A stretch of 64,000 bases of DNA from Ctena decussata (Eukaryota; Mollusca; Bivalvia; Lucinida; Lucinidae): contig OZ022508.1 in NCBI GenBank assembly GCA_963989385.1, forward strand, positions 56,645,087 to 56,709,086, given 5' to 3'. A program made the position numbers and the translations under genes. Below the pieces are notes generated by a model. The model was not told the origin of the DNA. It ran no database searches and saw only the letters and a program-made list of their open reading frames with translations. Shown one piece after another: positions 24,073 through 35,535 of this stretch. How positions within the stretch are numbered: position 1 is the first letter of the stretch; the number at the start of each line of letters is the position of its first letter.

Positions 24073-24881
24073 TCTTCCTTCTTCTGAATGTATTCTCTGC
24101 TCTTTAAGGAACTCTTTAAGATTTTAATTGTATTATTATACTATAGTATGCATTCGATATTACAGTGCGATTGAACTTTGATTAAAATTTAATAAAATTA
24201 AACAGAAAAATACATCGATGCCTTTATAAATATTTAAAGCACCTTGTCCAAGTTTCAGGTATGTCGTTTGAAATCTGTCATAGGTTGACTCTATCCGTTC
24301 CTGATCATTGTGACCATTGCTTGTTTATCTTCTCGGCTAATTAAAGCTAGTGTACCGTAATTTTAAACGCATACATCAGCAATCTATGATTATTCGATTG
24401 ATAAAAATCTTCATATTTAATTTTTTACTACTAGTCTATATACTGTGGCTCGAACCAAAGACTTAATAATGACGCTCTAACTTCAAATTATTATATCAGA
24501 GTTGATTTGTATTATACAGTTGATCGGTGCCTGATGTTTTCCAGTCTTTGGTGGGACTCATTGGGGTTCAACTGATGAATTTCTTTTGCTCTCGTAACTA
24601 GTTAGTAGTTTTGAGTTTTCATCGTGTTATTGCTTTCTTTTTGGTTTACCTTGGTTGTTGAATGGTTATTCCTCTTATTTGTTTTGTTTACGGCTATTTG
24701 TTGTTTTTCTACCATTCTGCTATGTATTCTGCGTGTATATATACAGAAATGAATGGATGCATAAATTGCAATTTTACGTCCTTTTTCAAAGTATATCAGT
24801 CATATTAAGACGATGAGTGGGTGGTAATGAAAGGCTGCGTGCAATGGAGAAATAATATATTATCATTATCAATTCCATTTT

Positions 24882-25066
24882 CTCCTTCCGCTGATTCAAG
24901 AAGGGCAGTTGTCAGTTACTGGCGAAAGTATGTGCACTTAGTACTGGTAAACCGCTTAGGAGGTCTAAGCTTGCCCAGGAATAGTGTGGCTAGGTTAACT
25001 GACCGTCCCGACATGACCATAGTTGTTTATCGTGGACGTTAAGCAACAAATCAATCAATCAATTCC
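24882..25066 (+). mobile_element. tRNA-SINE, 5'-truncated copy
   Basis: 'ctccttccgctgattcaag', 'gtcagttactggcg', 'cttagtactggt', 'actgaccgtcccgacatgac' and 'cgtggacgtta' match in order the body of the SINE at 42,216-42,499 read on its minus strand. The tRNA-like head is missing or replaced. It ends in a (TCAA)n tail. Confidence 0.88.
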
Positions 25067-25074
25067 AGCTACAG

Positions 25075-25712
25075 TACGAGGGACGATTGAAAAGTTCTGA
25101 GCCTCAGATACTTCGAGTGAATCTGCGCATGCGTGCTTAACATGGGTGTAATTAGTTGTCATTCACTTGCTTTCGATGGAAGTTTCGAAAAAAGTTTGGA
25201 TAAAGGTTTCTTTTTTAAAGCGCCTTAAACACAAGAGGGGTGGCATATTTTTCAAGTAACATTTGAAATCTGTTTGCATTGCATTACTTTGAAAAATCTT
25301 TCTTCACGTTTTACAAGATTCAAATGGTGTTTTGTTGTGGTATATCCAAAGATGATGTTTGTCAATGATTTGACGGAAACGCAAAATATTTTGACATCTG
25401 GTGGCTTTACCTTAAGCCCTTAACTTTTGCAACCCTGAAATTTAGATACCATTGTCCCATTTTCGTGTTTATTAGGAATCCAAACAATAATTACACACAA
25501 ATAATCATTGATATCTTGCATAATTTTGTCAGAAATAGTTAAAAGATACCCGCTCCTGTGTTCGCAGAGCAAGCGACTTCGATTGTGCACTATCTGCAGA
25601 AACTCTCAATATAGACACTTCCTGAAAATTAAAATGTTGCTTTTTATTCTGAAATGGAATAAATTTGTTTGCATATATCATCAATTACAGGGATGCTGTA
25701 AGACATATATTT

Positions 25713-25746
<34 letters not shown>

Positions 25747-25975
25747 GCAAAATGTTTGACACTGCTAAAGTTAGTTATTGTCGGTCAAAGAGTTATACAG
25801 TACGCTCATGGGGGCAACTGTAAAAGGTGAAGTGTTAGCCAACTGATACTGAGGATAAATTCCCGAAATTTGGTGATTATTGCTCTGTAGAATGGCTGTT
25901 TAAAATCAATCATTCAAACCATTTTAAATGTTTCAGAACATGGTGGAGCTCAGAACTTTTCAATCGTCCCTCGTA
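25075..25975. mobile_element. Mariner-type MITE, 0.9 kb, TA-flanked
   Basis: The left end 'cgagggacgattgaaaag' continues with 'ttctgagc'. It is the exact complement of the right end, 'gctcagaacttttcaatcg' running on to 'tccctcg', and both are flanked by TA. The ends resemble those of the mariner at 55,994-61,226 (TAYGAGGG-RC-RTTTGAGAAG), suggesting mobilisation by the same or a related transposase. The interior is AT-rich, contains a 29-bp poly(A) run (about 25,716-25,744), and encodes no transposase. Confidence 0.88.
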
Positions 25976-28275
25976 TAGCGAATAAGAAATTCCAGATTTC
26001 ATCTGAGCTTTAACACGGTAATGCCCAACGTCCCATCAATTAGACGTCGCAAACCCAGATCAGACGATCACGGCCTGCACCATTTGCCTAAGATAAATGG
26101 ATATTTCTCCTCCAAAAAAAAAAAAAGAAAGATAAAAATCACACATATAAACTTAACCAGACTACAATATTAATTGACAAATGGACCCATCCATTTGATA
26201 AGGACAGAATAGTCTCCTGGGTATATTTAGGTTAAAACCACAGTGTCTCTACCAGTTGATCATTGCATGATCGCTAAATTAAGAATACAATAAAATATAT
26301 TCCCTTTTACATGTTTTAAAGAAAGTATTAAACACACTAATTTCGATGGCAAAAATTAGATTTATTTATTTAATTTTGGTCATTGACTGTGTTTCTTTCA
26401 TTGATAATTTAGTCATATCAAGTGGGTTTGCTTGCCGGTATCTATTTCAATGTCATTGAAGTAAACGGTATTTCGGACTGTCAAACTTAATAAATACTAC
26501 TTCCTGAATCAATGCTCTATGTGCAACTGCTTTAGAGTCTTTTCCAGCTGCAAAAGAGTCGAGCGCTATGCCCGCTGCAGCTTTTGTCTGGATAGTCCAT
26601 CCAGACATTGCAGCATCTTATTAACCCCTACAACCCCTACAATTTTTCTTGAATTCACACCAATAATTTCGTGTTTTATTGATTGTTTACCATAAAACCA
26701 AAGTACACTCAATATTTCAAAGCACACATTTCGTTATGCACGTACTGATATAGACGGACTTGAAGATCACTTAGGCATGGTTCCAGGTCACGATGTATCT
26801 TAAAAAGTGTACTCTTTTGTACCATAAACTTTCTTTGTGTCGAAGGCATTATAAGATCAGGGTATGCAAGCAAACAAATGCCATGCCATTTGGCAACAGG
26901 CTTATCTATCGAATCTGTTTAGAAATGAACCAAGTATTAAAGACATATTTGGCTATTGTATAGGCGAAAAAGTGGAGGGCAAACAATCTATTTTATTTCT
27001 CATCACTACTGAATAAATTTTCATAAATTTGCCTACCTTAATCTGTTACCTATACGAACTCATACACGGAAATTCTGAAGTTTTTGATGGTTAAATAGAA
27101 AATAGAAAATTGTCAGATTAACTAAATGTTAAAATTGTCTCTTATCTTTGAAGGTTGAGGCTTGATTGGTGCAGCTTTTGGAACAGCCAGTATTGTACAG
27201 ACTATTACTATACATCCCTTAAATGGGCATTTACTCCCTATAAAGGATAAACATGTTAGAAAATCCGAGCATCTAGAGCATCTTATTTACCAAGTAGTGA
27301 GTTAACACAATTCCGACAACATGGTAATTTGTGAACGAATGATAGTATTAGTAACAATGGAAGCAACAATGGCTGTTGTAACTTTATAATTACCTCCCAT
27401 GTAAGACTGGCATAAAATTGGGAAGAAACATTGTAATATTTAACAAAGAAAATTTTTATTTGAAAGTCAAAAAATTCTAAATTTCCTTGCATGACTTCGT
27501 ATATGTTGCAGATTAAAACAGGCAAAGTTTAATGAAAATTTATTCAGTAGTTATGAAGTTAAATTGATTTATGCCCTCCATTTTTTTTTCGCAAACGGCC
27601 TACAGCATGGTCGTCAGTATTCGTGAGGCAGATACAATCGTGCCTCAGCTTACCCGATCTTCCCTATTTATGATCAGTATGGGTTGAAAGGAATGAAATG
27701 GAAATCTACGTTACAATGGTTCAGAAATTCTCTCCTATGAGGGGGACATCCCGGCAAATAAGTAGATTGATTCCATTCCATGTCGGAAAATTGCTTCGGA
27801 AACAAACTGTGTGTTTTGTCTGGGACATTGATAATAAGTTTAGATGTACTTTTACTCACATACTTGCATGTCTGCACTATTTGCAAGCTTGTCTTATAAC
27901 TAGAACAGCAATGGGTTGCAGTCAGCTAAAATAGTGTCATCTATCAATAGCATTTTTAAGTCGATAATTTAGTTCTCGAATCTATGGAAGCTGGGTATTG
28001 CAACTTTTATTAGTAAGGAGACGAAAATGCATTGCTGGCATTTTTTTTCTCGAAATTATTTTAGAGGGTTATTTTTATATTTATTTTTTTTTTGTTTTGA
28101 GAAAGTTCATTTTTTTAAATATCAGTAAATACTAAAAAACCCATAAAACCAATGGCCAGATATAAAAAGATCTGTTTCAAATGCTTCAAGTCCTTCAGGT
28201 GGTAAAACGCATTTATACAAATCATCATGAAAAACAGTTCAACATACATGTCTGGTGATCAAATGTGGATTCATG
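25976..28275. other. No gene recognised; one decayed inverted-repeat element
   Basis: Segments 26,956-27,045 and 27,505-27,605 are imperfect inverted copies sharing 'ctactgaataaattttcat' and 'gtggagggca'. They frame about 0.65 kb of non-coding DNA, probably an old MITE. The remainder is AT-rich without supported genes. Confidence 0.55.
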
Positions 28276-28399
28276 TCACCTTTTATGCATTCTATTGACT
28301 AGAGTTAATATAAACAAGTGTTGTGCCGCTAGCCTACTTAGTGACCCAGAGCGCCTAGGCAGGAGAGAACTTCTACGAAAGAAAACTTCGGAAGAGTCC

Positions 28400-29945
28400 T
28401 TCAATCTCCAAAACAGGTGACCAAAAACGCATGAGCTACTTAAAGGCACGTGAAATCCAAGAATACGGTATTCAAAGACTACACCTGAATCTGTCAAGAC
28501 CGTCTGTGTTGAGCTTAGCTCCGAAACCTCTCCTTTTACAGGTAAGTCCTCCGCTCAACACGGGAAGGGGAGTGAGCGTCTGAAGGTGCATGGGCAGCAC
28601 CAGCTTTTCAGTGGGGAATACCTACTACAGGCCTGGTTCCTTCTGATGAATGGGTTATTCCTATTTCTCAGGCAGGAACTAGGACTTGGGTCACCCATTG
28701 TGTTGTTGGGCTGTGCTGCAATGCGGGAGCTGGCTCCCACTTATGTCCGTTTCTCTGAGGAAGAACCTTTATCAGGGAGTACGACCGGAGAGCTTGATTG
28801 GAACCTCTTCCACTTGGTGATTACATGGCAGTACCCCCAACAAGACTCATTGCCTTATTGCACCCTGAATTAATGACACGACTGATCCCACTACTTGACT
28901 ATCAGGCAATGAATAGGCTCCAATCTTACACCAGGTACTCTTTGGTAAATGGGTCCAGTCCGCAATTAGAGCATCTAGTGGTGAAAAGGAGTATCATTGA
29001 TACAATGTACCCATTTCCACCTGGATAGTTTCTTCGATTGTCGTAACCGGTCATTGTCAGAGCAAGAGAACTCGGAATCTGTCCTTATACGCACTCCATT
29101 TGCTATAGAATACAATGTTTTTCCCAAAAGGTAGCATTTTCTGACTTCTCATGTGCGAGCTGACCAGAGGTTAAGAATAATCTTGGGGGTCCATCCGCAT
29201 ATGATCACCAACTGTCAAGTGGACTCGCTTTATGGCAATCTGAAAGGTGTTTTGGACAGATATCCAGAAGCTGTTGGAATCGGCGAAGTCGGTTTGGATC
29301 TGACCACGAAGTGTAAGCAAGGTTGTAACAACCCGCGACACTGTAGTGATCAGAAACTTCTGGGACAGCGCAGATTCCTTTGGCTTGCCTTTCAGCTTGA
29401 GAAAGAACAAAATAAAGTACTTGTTTTGCATGTGCGAGAAAGCGGTACAGGTGAAGCGGCAAATAGTAATTTATAACCCCGAGGATGTATTATTCACTTC
29501 AGAGTGTGATAACAGTATATTGCTTTCCATAAGAGGGATTTCTTGGGAATGGCATAATTCAATAATATTTTGTGAACAATTAGCCCTATGTAGGGCTGTT
29601 CATCCATAAAAAGTATAAGTTAAATGGAGCTTTGGTTTTGTGTACACTTTGTCTGAAAAGTAGGTGGAACAATTCTATACCAGTCAACCCTAATGGAACT
29701 AATTGGTGATTTACAATCTTCCAATAGTAGATTGACTAAAGATTGTGGCATACATTGAATAAGCAGCATACACACTTTAAGGTGCTACAAGGCTTCTATG
29801 TCCACTACTTACCTGTCCTCAAACATGTCACTTTATTTGCATTTTTCAGATATATGTATTTTGGGCCTTCAAGCTTTGCGGAAAACCACATTTCTCCATC
29901 AAGCAATAGAACTGCCCTTCCTGTGGTGCAAGTGTTTGTCAATAA
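28400..29945 (+). pseudogene. TatD-type metal-dependent DNase ORF, decayed
   Basis: The TatD family signature is clear in one frame. 'THFHLDSF' (29,009-29,032) is the N-terminal HxH metal site. 'GVHPH' lies at 29,186-29,200. 'YPEAVGIGEVGLDL' carries the metal-binding Glu. A helix follows, then 'VLVLHVRES' with the expected His near 29,429. A degenerate C-terminal stretch with 'YFG' is visible at about 29,800-29,880. Lesions: a frame jump just before HxH, where about 7 extra bases separate 'SIID' from 'THFHL'; a TAG at 29,132-29,134; and frame loss after 29,475. Upstream, 28,586-28,873 and 28,798-29,028 are open in two frames and look coding-like, but I do not recognise that N-terminal region. 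TatD enzymes remove nucleotides from DNA 3' ends. Whether this is a host-gene retrocopy or a transposon passenger is open. Confidence 0.78.
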
Positions 29946-30234
29946 TTGAACATTACACAACTATAATCATTTTTTGTAATTGTTCTTAAAATTTAGATAA
30001 GTGCCCTTTGATGCTGGACATTGTATCAAAATTCTGAAAAAAGTCGATTTTGTATGTTACAGATTCGTCATATATTTAGGTGGAACGACAAGATTACATT
30101 GGTTGAATTATGGTATATTTCAGTCTAAAAGGTGTCTTTTGAGCTTTATCGCATGATGTATGTAGCATATCTTGCCTAAATTATGTACTATACACGGTCT
30201 TCACAGTTCATCAACTTATTGCTTCCCCAAATAT

Positions 30235-31930
30235 GATTTTTTTACTTTAACTGTTCTGCATCCCTTTCACCTGATGATTCACTGTTGGTGTCCAATACTG
30301 TCACTATGTCCATATGTTTATCATATGGCTGAGGCTTCCTTATTTTGGTGACGTTAACCCTAAATACCACAGAACCGATACAATGTATCCATCAAGGTCC
30401 TGATTTTCACGCGCAAAACCAGTCAGTGACGGGTTTCACACCTACACTGTATTCTATCCACAAATTGTACGATTGTACGTTCTGCCCGAGTTGTGCTTAG
30501 CCTTTGGGACACATTCTCGCTCTTTATTTACCATAATTTCGAATTTGCCATCATCTGTTTGTTGCTCTTTGGTGTAAGATTTTGATTGCCGAATTTGGTA
30601 CATCCCTTAGCTCTGCTTCATTCAGTTGTGGGAAGTCAGGCATTTCAGACCCATCCAACTCTTCCATATGTGCGCCTTTTGTCCCACTTATTTTCTACCA
30701 CTTGATGTGTGATTTTGCTAACGTCATTATTCGTTTTGCGCTGACAGCCTCTGCTTATAGCTTGTAAAAAGGGTGGTCTGAAAGCATAACAAAGTCAGCA
30801 ATCAATTCTAATATAATTGCCAGCAAATGGGATTTGAGAATTGGGAAGTACATTGCTCAGTGGATTCCACTGCTTTCGACGACCATTTGCTGACTCCACT
30901 ACCCACAACAGGTTGTGAGAAGTCTGCATTCATGTGCTTCTTCGGAACTGTTCTGCTTATCAGATTTTTTTTCAGAATTGGGTCATTTCCGTCATAATGC
31001 CACACTCATTAAATCATTCCGTTACATTTCTAAAAGCCCCGATCAACTATAAGAACATCCCCCTCATTGAACAAGTCACTGTTGCTCTTTAACATATGTT
31101 CAGTTATTTTAACATCTGAATTCTAGCCAACAGCCAAATAAGGCACAAGGGCTGTCATGCATGTACCAATCAGCTGCAACCAGCATCATTGGTTACATGT
31201 AAGCCAACGGTCGGCCTTAGTGCACAGAGTAAGATCGCCTTTGGAACGAGTAATCACCAATTTTCTCTCTCTACATATATGTATGTAAATTCAGATACAG
31301 TAATAGAAACTTCTGTCTGGGCACTGGCAATCTGAAGTGTTGTCATCGATAACATCATGTCTTTCTTTATGTGACAGACCAAGATATTTGAACATAATCG
31401 GACATCAAACTGACTTTAGCACAATGTATTGCCTTATTGCAAGTGAATTTCTTTACACCAAACAATGCTCAAAATACACTCAAGGACAATCCAGTCCTGT
31501 GTTTACCAAGTAGCATTCCAAGGGCTGTACGGGTGCTCCTTGTTGTTGTAGTGTGTGGTGATGAGAGGCAATCAAGACCAGAGTTGAACTGCTCCTTTGT
31601 GATACCAGTCAGCCTCATATAGTGTTAATCTTTCAAAGCGTCAGCGGTGTCGCGATTTAAAGAATTACTTCTTCTCATTGCAACATTACGCAACTCATTC
31701 AGTAACTTAGTTATTTCACCACTTTCAACGTTCACAAAACCTGAAACTGAAGTTATTTTGCTATAACACTTATCCTTTGGAGTATTACCGTTTACCTGGG
31801 TAACACATAGTGTCGCGCCTTCATTACCAATTGTGCCTGTTTTGATAACTATATTAGCTCTCTGCTTAGGTGGCAGCTTTGTTAACTGAACAGATCTATT
31901 TGTGTGCCTGCTACTCTAACACAGAGGAAG
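30235..31930 (-). pseudogene. PIF/Harbinger-type DDE transposase with SWIM-like C-terminus, decayed
   Basis: Read from 31,930 down to 30,235. About 31,885-31,640 is an N-terminal segment ('QRANIVIKTG'). About 31,615-31,465 contains 'LTGITKEQFNSGLDCL' and 'RTALGMLLGKHRTGL', the helical region typical of DDE_Tnp_4 proteins. Near 31,265-31,200 lie 'YIYVERENW' and 'FQRRSYSVHKGRP', around the first catalytic region. About 31,075-31,030 has 'EGDVLIVDRGFRNV' with a conserved Asp. Near 30,900 '[13 protein letters not shown]' bears the catalytic Glu, followed by '[18 protein letters not shown]'. Around 30,650-30,370 the acidic 'LNEAELRDV' segment, a Cys-containing stretch and 'VSVLWYLGL' resemble the SWIM-bearing tail seen in many invertebrate members. 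Multiple frameshifts and stops make it non-functional. It converges on the TatD ORF. Confidence 0.82.
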
Positions 31931-31985
31931 CTTGTGCTGACGGAACGTCAATATTATTTTTTATTTTCTCTTTTTTTTTTTTTTT

Positions 31986-32396
31986 GGCGGAGGGAGGGGG
32001 GGGGGGGGGCTGATGTTTCATTTCTGGCGATGCAGAAGTTCTAGCTCCATCAATTGATGTCTTTTCCTTTACGGTGGAGGATAGGCAGGGTGTACACAGT
32101 ATTTAGTCTCATATCATTTGTTGTTACAAAGGAGAACCCCAGATCCCCGACATAAACGGTTTCTTTCAACACTGGTGGTTATTCAGATGTCATTGGCGGA
32201 GGGAGGGGGGCTGATGTTCCATTTCTGGCGATGCAGAAGTTCTAGCTCCATCAATTGATGTCTTTTCATTTACGGTGGAGGATAGGCAGGGTGTACACAG
32301 TATTTAGTCTCATATCATTTGTTGTTTCAAAGGAGAACCCCAGATCCCCGACATAAACGGTTTCTTTCAACACTGGTGGTTTTATTCAGATGTCAT
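31986..32396. repeat. Tandem duplication of a ~205-bp unit
   Basis: Copies 31,986-32,193 and 32,195-32,396 are nearly identical, from 'ggcggagggagggggg' to 'attcagatgtcat'. Copy 1 has a longer G run. On the minus strand the unit has open, coding-like stretches ('KTSIDGARTSASPEMEHQPP'), so it may be duplicated upstream sequence of the adjacent transposase ORF. The very high identity indicates a recent event. Confidence 0.9.
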
Positions 32397-32538
32397 GGTT
32401 TGGTCCGATCCAGACAATACACTCATGACTGTTAAAATAGAAATGCACACAGTATAGGCTGAATCTGATGTTTCATATGTGCTTTAGGGGTTAATTTGAA
32501 GTCCTCCTCCCTCGAACCTAAGCGTCCAGCAACACATG

Positions 32539-32556
32539 CTCTCTCTCTCTCTCTCT
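32539..32556. repeat. (CT)n microsatellite
   Basis: Nine CT units between the transposase relic and the next element. Confidence 0.9.
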
Positions 32557-32588
32557 GGTTAGATTGGCTATCATTGTCGATGTTAATA

Positions 32589-34152
32589 TACTGGACCAAA
32601 AAAGTTAAGGATCAAACATTTGTGTGATTTTTTTTATTGAAAAAAATAATTTTCCAAAAACCATTTTCTTCTGTTGAATACAATTGTCAAAGCTGCAAAA
32701 GACTGCATGACACATATTGGAATCTGATCACGTGACACACCAGCAGAAACGAATAAACGGGCATACCCCTAAAATCAAAACGAAAATTAGCATTACCACA
32801 AAACTGGATGTCTATTATTTTTGGCTTTATCCATGCAAAATGAGTTTCAGTTCTCAGTGTGACCTCTGCGGGCCTGAATAACTGCATGATAGCTGCTCGG
32901 TATGCTTGTGGTAAATCCGCAGAGGCCCATTTAGGCACTCGTTTGCCATTTTTCATGAAAGGCCTGAATGAGCTCTCCATGAGTTTCAGTAAGCCTCTGG
33001 TGATTAGAATTAGCGGTGTAACATGTCTAAAGCATGTTCAATCGGATTTAAAACTTGTGATCGAACTGACATGTCAGTGCGGACGATTGTTTCTGTCGGA
33101 AGGTTCTGGTCCACCACATTTGCCCTGTGATTCGATGGCGCCATCGCCATAAACTTCAGCAAACTGTCTCGTAATCGGACAAACATTTCAGTCTTAACTC
33201 GAACACCAATCAGAGCGCCTCGGTCTGGCATGCGCAGGTCCACGCAGCTGCCAATCCAGATGCCGGCCCATACCGTCACCACCCTCCTCAAGACATGTAA
33301 TATTCCACACGACGATTTGATTTATAGTCTACACGACCTGAGCCTGGCAGGCATCACACTCTTCTTCTTTCATCGTGGTTATCTACACACAATCTGGACT
33401 CGTCTGTGAAAAGAACATGGGTCCAATGAACCAGTTGCCAATTTGCGTCACCTGTTTCCCATTGTCGCTTCCTTTTCTGTGGAATCACGTCAGACCTGGC
33501 CTCATTACCAGCATGCAATCGCACAATTTAGCTGTGTAAAGTCTATTTGTAACCGTTTTCGCTTAAATCGGCCGATTAAAAATTTTAAATAGACAAAAAT
33601 GCGCATCCTAACAGTGCTATTGTGATGAACCAGTAGCTTGGGACAGAGATAATCGTCCGTTTGGACAGGTGAAGTCGATCGCAAGTTTAAAAGCAGACTA
33701 AGCATGCTTTACAGACGTTGCAAAACACAAATTCTATTCATCAGGGGCTTCAGAGACCTCCTGGAGAGCTAATTCAGACCCTTCATGAAAAATGGCAAAC
33801 GAGTCCCCAAATGAGCCTCTGGCGCTTTACTACAAGCATACCAAGTAGCAGTCATGCAGTTATTCAGACCCCCAGAGATATCGATGGGCACTGGAAATGA
33901 TTTTGCATGGATAAAGACAATAATCATGGATATTCGATTTTGTGGTGATGGCAATTTTCACTTCAATTTTAGGGGTATATCTGTTCATTCGTTTCTAATG
34001 GTGTGCCACGTGACCCGATTCCAATTTTTTCCATGCAGTCCTGCGCCGCTTTAATTGATGTATTGAATACAAGAAAATTATTTTTGAATTATTTATTTTT
34101 CATGATCTAAGCTTCAGTCAATTGTTTGATCCCTAACTTTTTTTGTCCAGTA
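32589..34152. mobile_element. Tc1-like element rearranged into a near-palindrome
   Basis: The ends 'ctggaccaaaaaagttaagg' and the complement of 'cctaactttttttgtccag' are flanked by TA, as expected for Tc1/mariner. Total length of about 1,560 bp is a normal Tc1 size. Yet the last 430 bp on the right is an inverted copy of the left end, including the transposase C-terminal coding part: 'FMKNGKRVPKW' reads on the minus strand at left, and its counterpart reads on the plus strand at right. Weaker similarity continues inward to about 33,200 and 33,560. The 5' half of the transposase has therefore been replaced by an inverted 3' half. Confidence 0.9.
32690..33480 (-). pseudogene. Tc1-like transposase, C-terminal half, decayed
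   Basis: On the minus strand, relics of 'LFTDESR' (near 33,400, frame-broken) are followed by 'VVTVWAGI' (33,275), 'LNPIEHALDMLHR' with the catalytic Glu of the DD34E triad (about 33,045-33,010), and 'FRPFMKNGKRVPKWASADL'. Frameshifts and stops separate the blocks, and the N-terminal DNA-binding half is missing. The family normally cuts and pastes at TA dinucleotides. This copy cannot be autonomous. Confidence 0.85.
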
Positions 34153-34256
34153 TATAAACGGATACACCTCTATGTTTTTGCGACCTTAAAAAGCTGAAGG
34201 GAAACAACTGATTTGTATCTTCCTGTTTGCTTTCGTAAGGAGCTTGCTAGTCTTAA

Positions 34257-34465
34257 CTCTTTAAGCCCCAGTGACGCAATTAGCAAAATTTGCAAACAGC
34301 GTAGATCCTGAGGAGGCGGCTCATGATGAGCCACCTCATCTAGATCTACACTGTTTGCCCTCTAGTCTTTGAATTCTAAATATAAAAAGTCTTGGACAAG
34401 ACATTTTTTTTTTCAATTTTTGCAGACGTAAATTTTGTCGTCTGCTTTTTGGTAGTGAAAAAGTT
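34257..34465. mobile_element. Hairpin repeat with 'agatctagatgagg' loop, copy 1
   Basis: An inner palindrome pairs 'gcaaacagcgtagatcc...gaggcggctcat' with its complement; the outer part includes 'ctttaagc' and 'aaattttgtcgtctgc'. The same order, reverse-complemented, is found at 62,797-62,972, where both ends read as CTTTAAGCGC. A small non-autonomous element. Confidence 0.85.
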
Positions 34466-34982
34466 TTTTCTCTCAGGAATAAAGTCTTATCGTTAAGAGA
34501 AGCCTTGCGACCCGAAAACAACCTCCCTCCTCAGTATGATAAGCGCCCGCCCTTCCTCCCCCTTTCCACCCCCCAAAGAAACAACAACAACAACAACTAC
34601 TACAACAACAAAACACAGATACACAAGGTCATCAAGGTGAAAAGGTGTTTCCAATCACCATAAAAATATAAACACAACTAATTATCTTTAGTACCTAAGT
34701 TGCTTAGTCATGCCATCAGGAAAAGGGGTCTTTACATTGTACGCATGTGAATTTTCGCCTGCATTTTTCTGCCACGGCAGACCAGTCTTAAACATCCATT
34801 GTTTAAAGCCATTAATGCCTAGCGTCCCCTACAATATGCAGACCCAGATCAGACGCAGCAGTGTGCGGCGTCCGATAAGGGTCTACACTGTTTGCAAATT
34901 AATAAATAAATAAATTGGACAGCCCTAAAATAATGAATGGATTCAACCAGCTTATGAAGTAAAAAATCCACAAAACATAAAT
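34466..34982. other. No gene recognised; (CAA)n tract
   Basis: A 'caacaacaacaacaac' microsatellite lies at about 34,578-34,612. Near 34,790-34,900 a segment with 'gacccagatcagacg' also occurs around 26,050, so it is a minor dispersed repeat. Confidence 0.6.
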
Positions 34983-35219
34983 GAGCCGTGACACGAGTAA
35001 ACCTACAATGTGATTGTGCGCCCAGCGCAGACGCAAATCAGCCTGGGCATCAGCTATGTCTGATCAGACTCTTCGTTAAGCAGCTAAAAAGGTAACTATG
35101 GGTCTAAGCTACCTTCATGCGGACAGCGAAGACTCTGATCAGACTGGGCGCATGCCCAGGCTGATCTGAGTCTGCGCTGGGCGCACAACCACTTTGTTGG
35201 TTTTGTCGTGTCGCGGCTA
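34983..35219. mobile_element. Hairpin family A MITE, copy 4
   Basis: From 'gagccgtgacacgag' to 'gtcgtgtcgcggct', full length with the usual nested palindromes. Confidence 0.9.
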
Positions 35220-35535
35220 AAATGGGATTGTTGATGCGAACTGGGATGACACTGACTACAATGCGCAGATGCGCAGACTGTTGATAGTCCTCTTTGCTCG
35301 CTCAAGTGATAAGGTATATTTCTTTATGACATGGCTTTCGTAGTAACCTTGATTTAGTTATTCGGTGAATATGAGGGCAATGTCTTAATATCAAGTAGCA
35401 CGACCTTGGTCAGGGCAACTTTGCCTTAAGAATACTTTAAGGAACGCCAGTTCAATAAAGGTAGAGGTAGTATTTATGAAACGCCAATTCAACAAATATT
35501 CATTTTTTTCTCTTCGATATTCTTAATAATAATAT

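Noticed and set aside
28531..28546. Splice donor 'caggtaagt' as proof of a spliced TatD gene
   Set aside because: The frame across it reads as plausible protein, and no matching acceptor or exon structure is evident, so it may be coding sequence.
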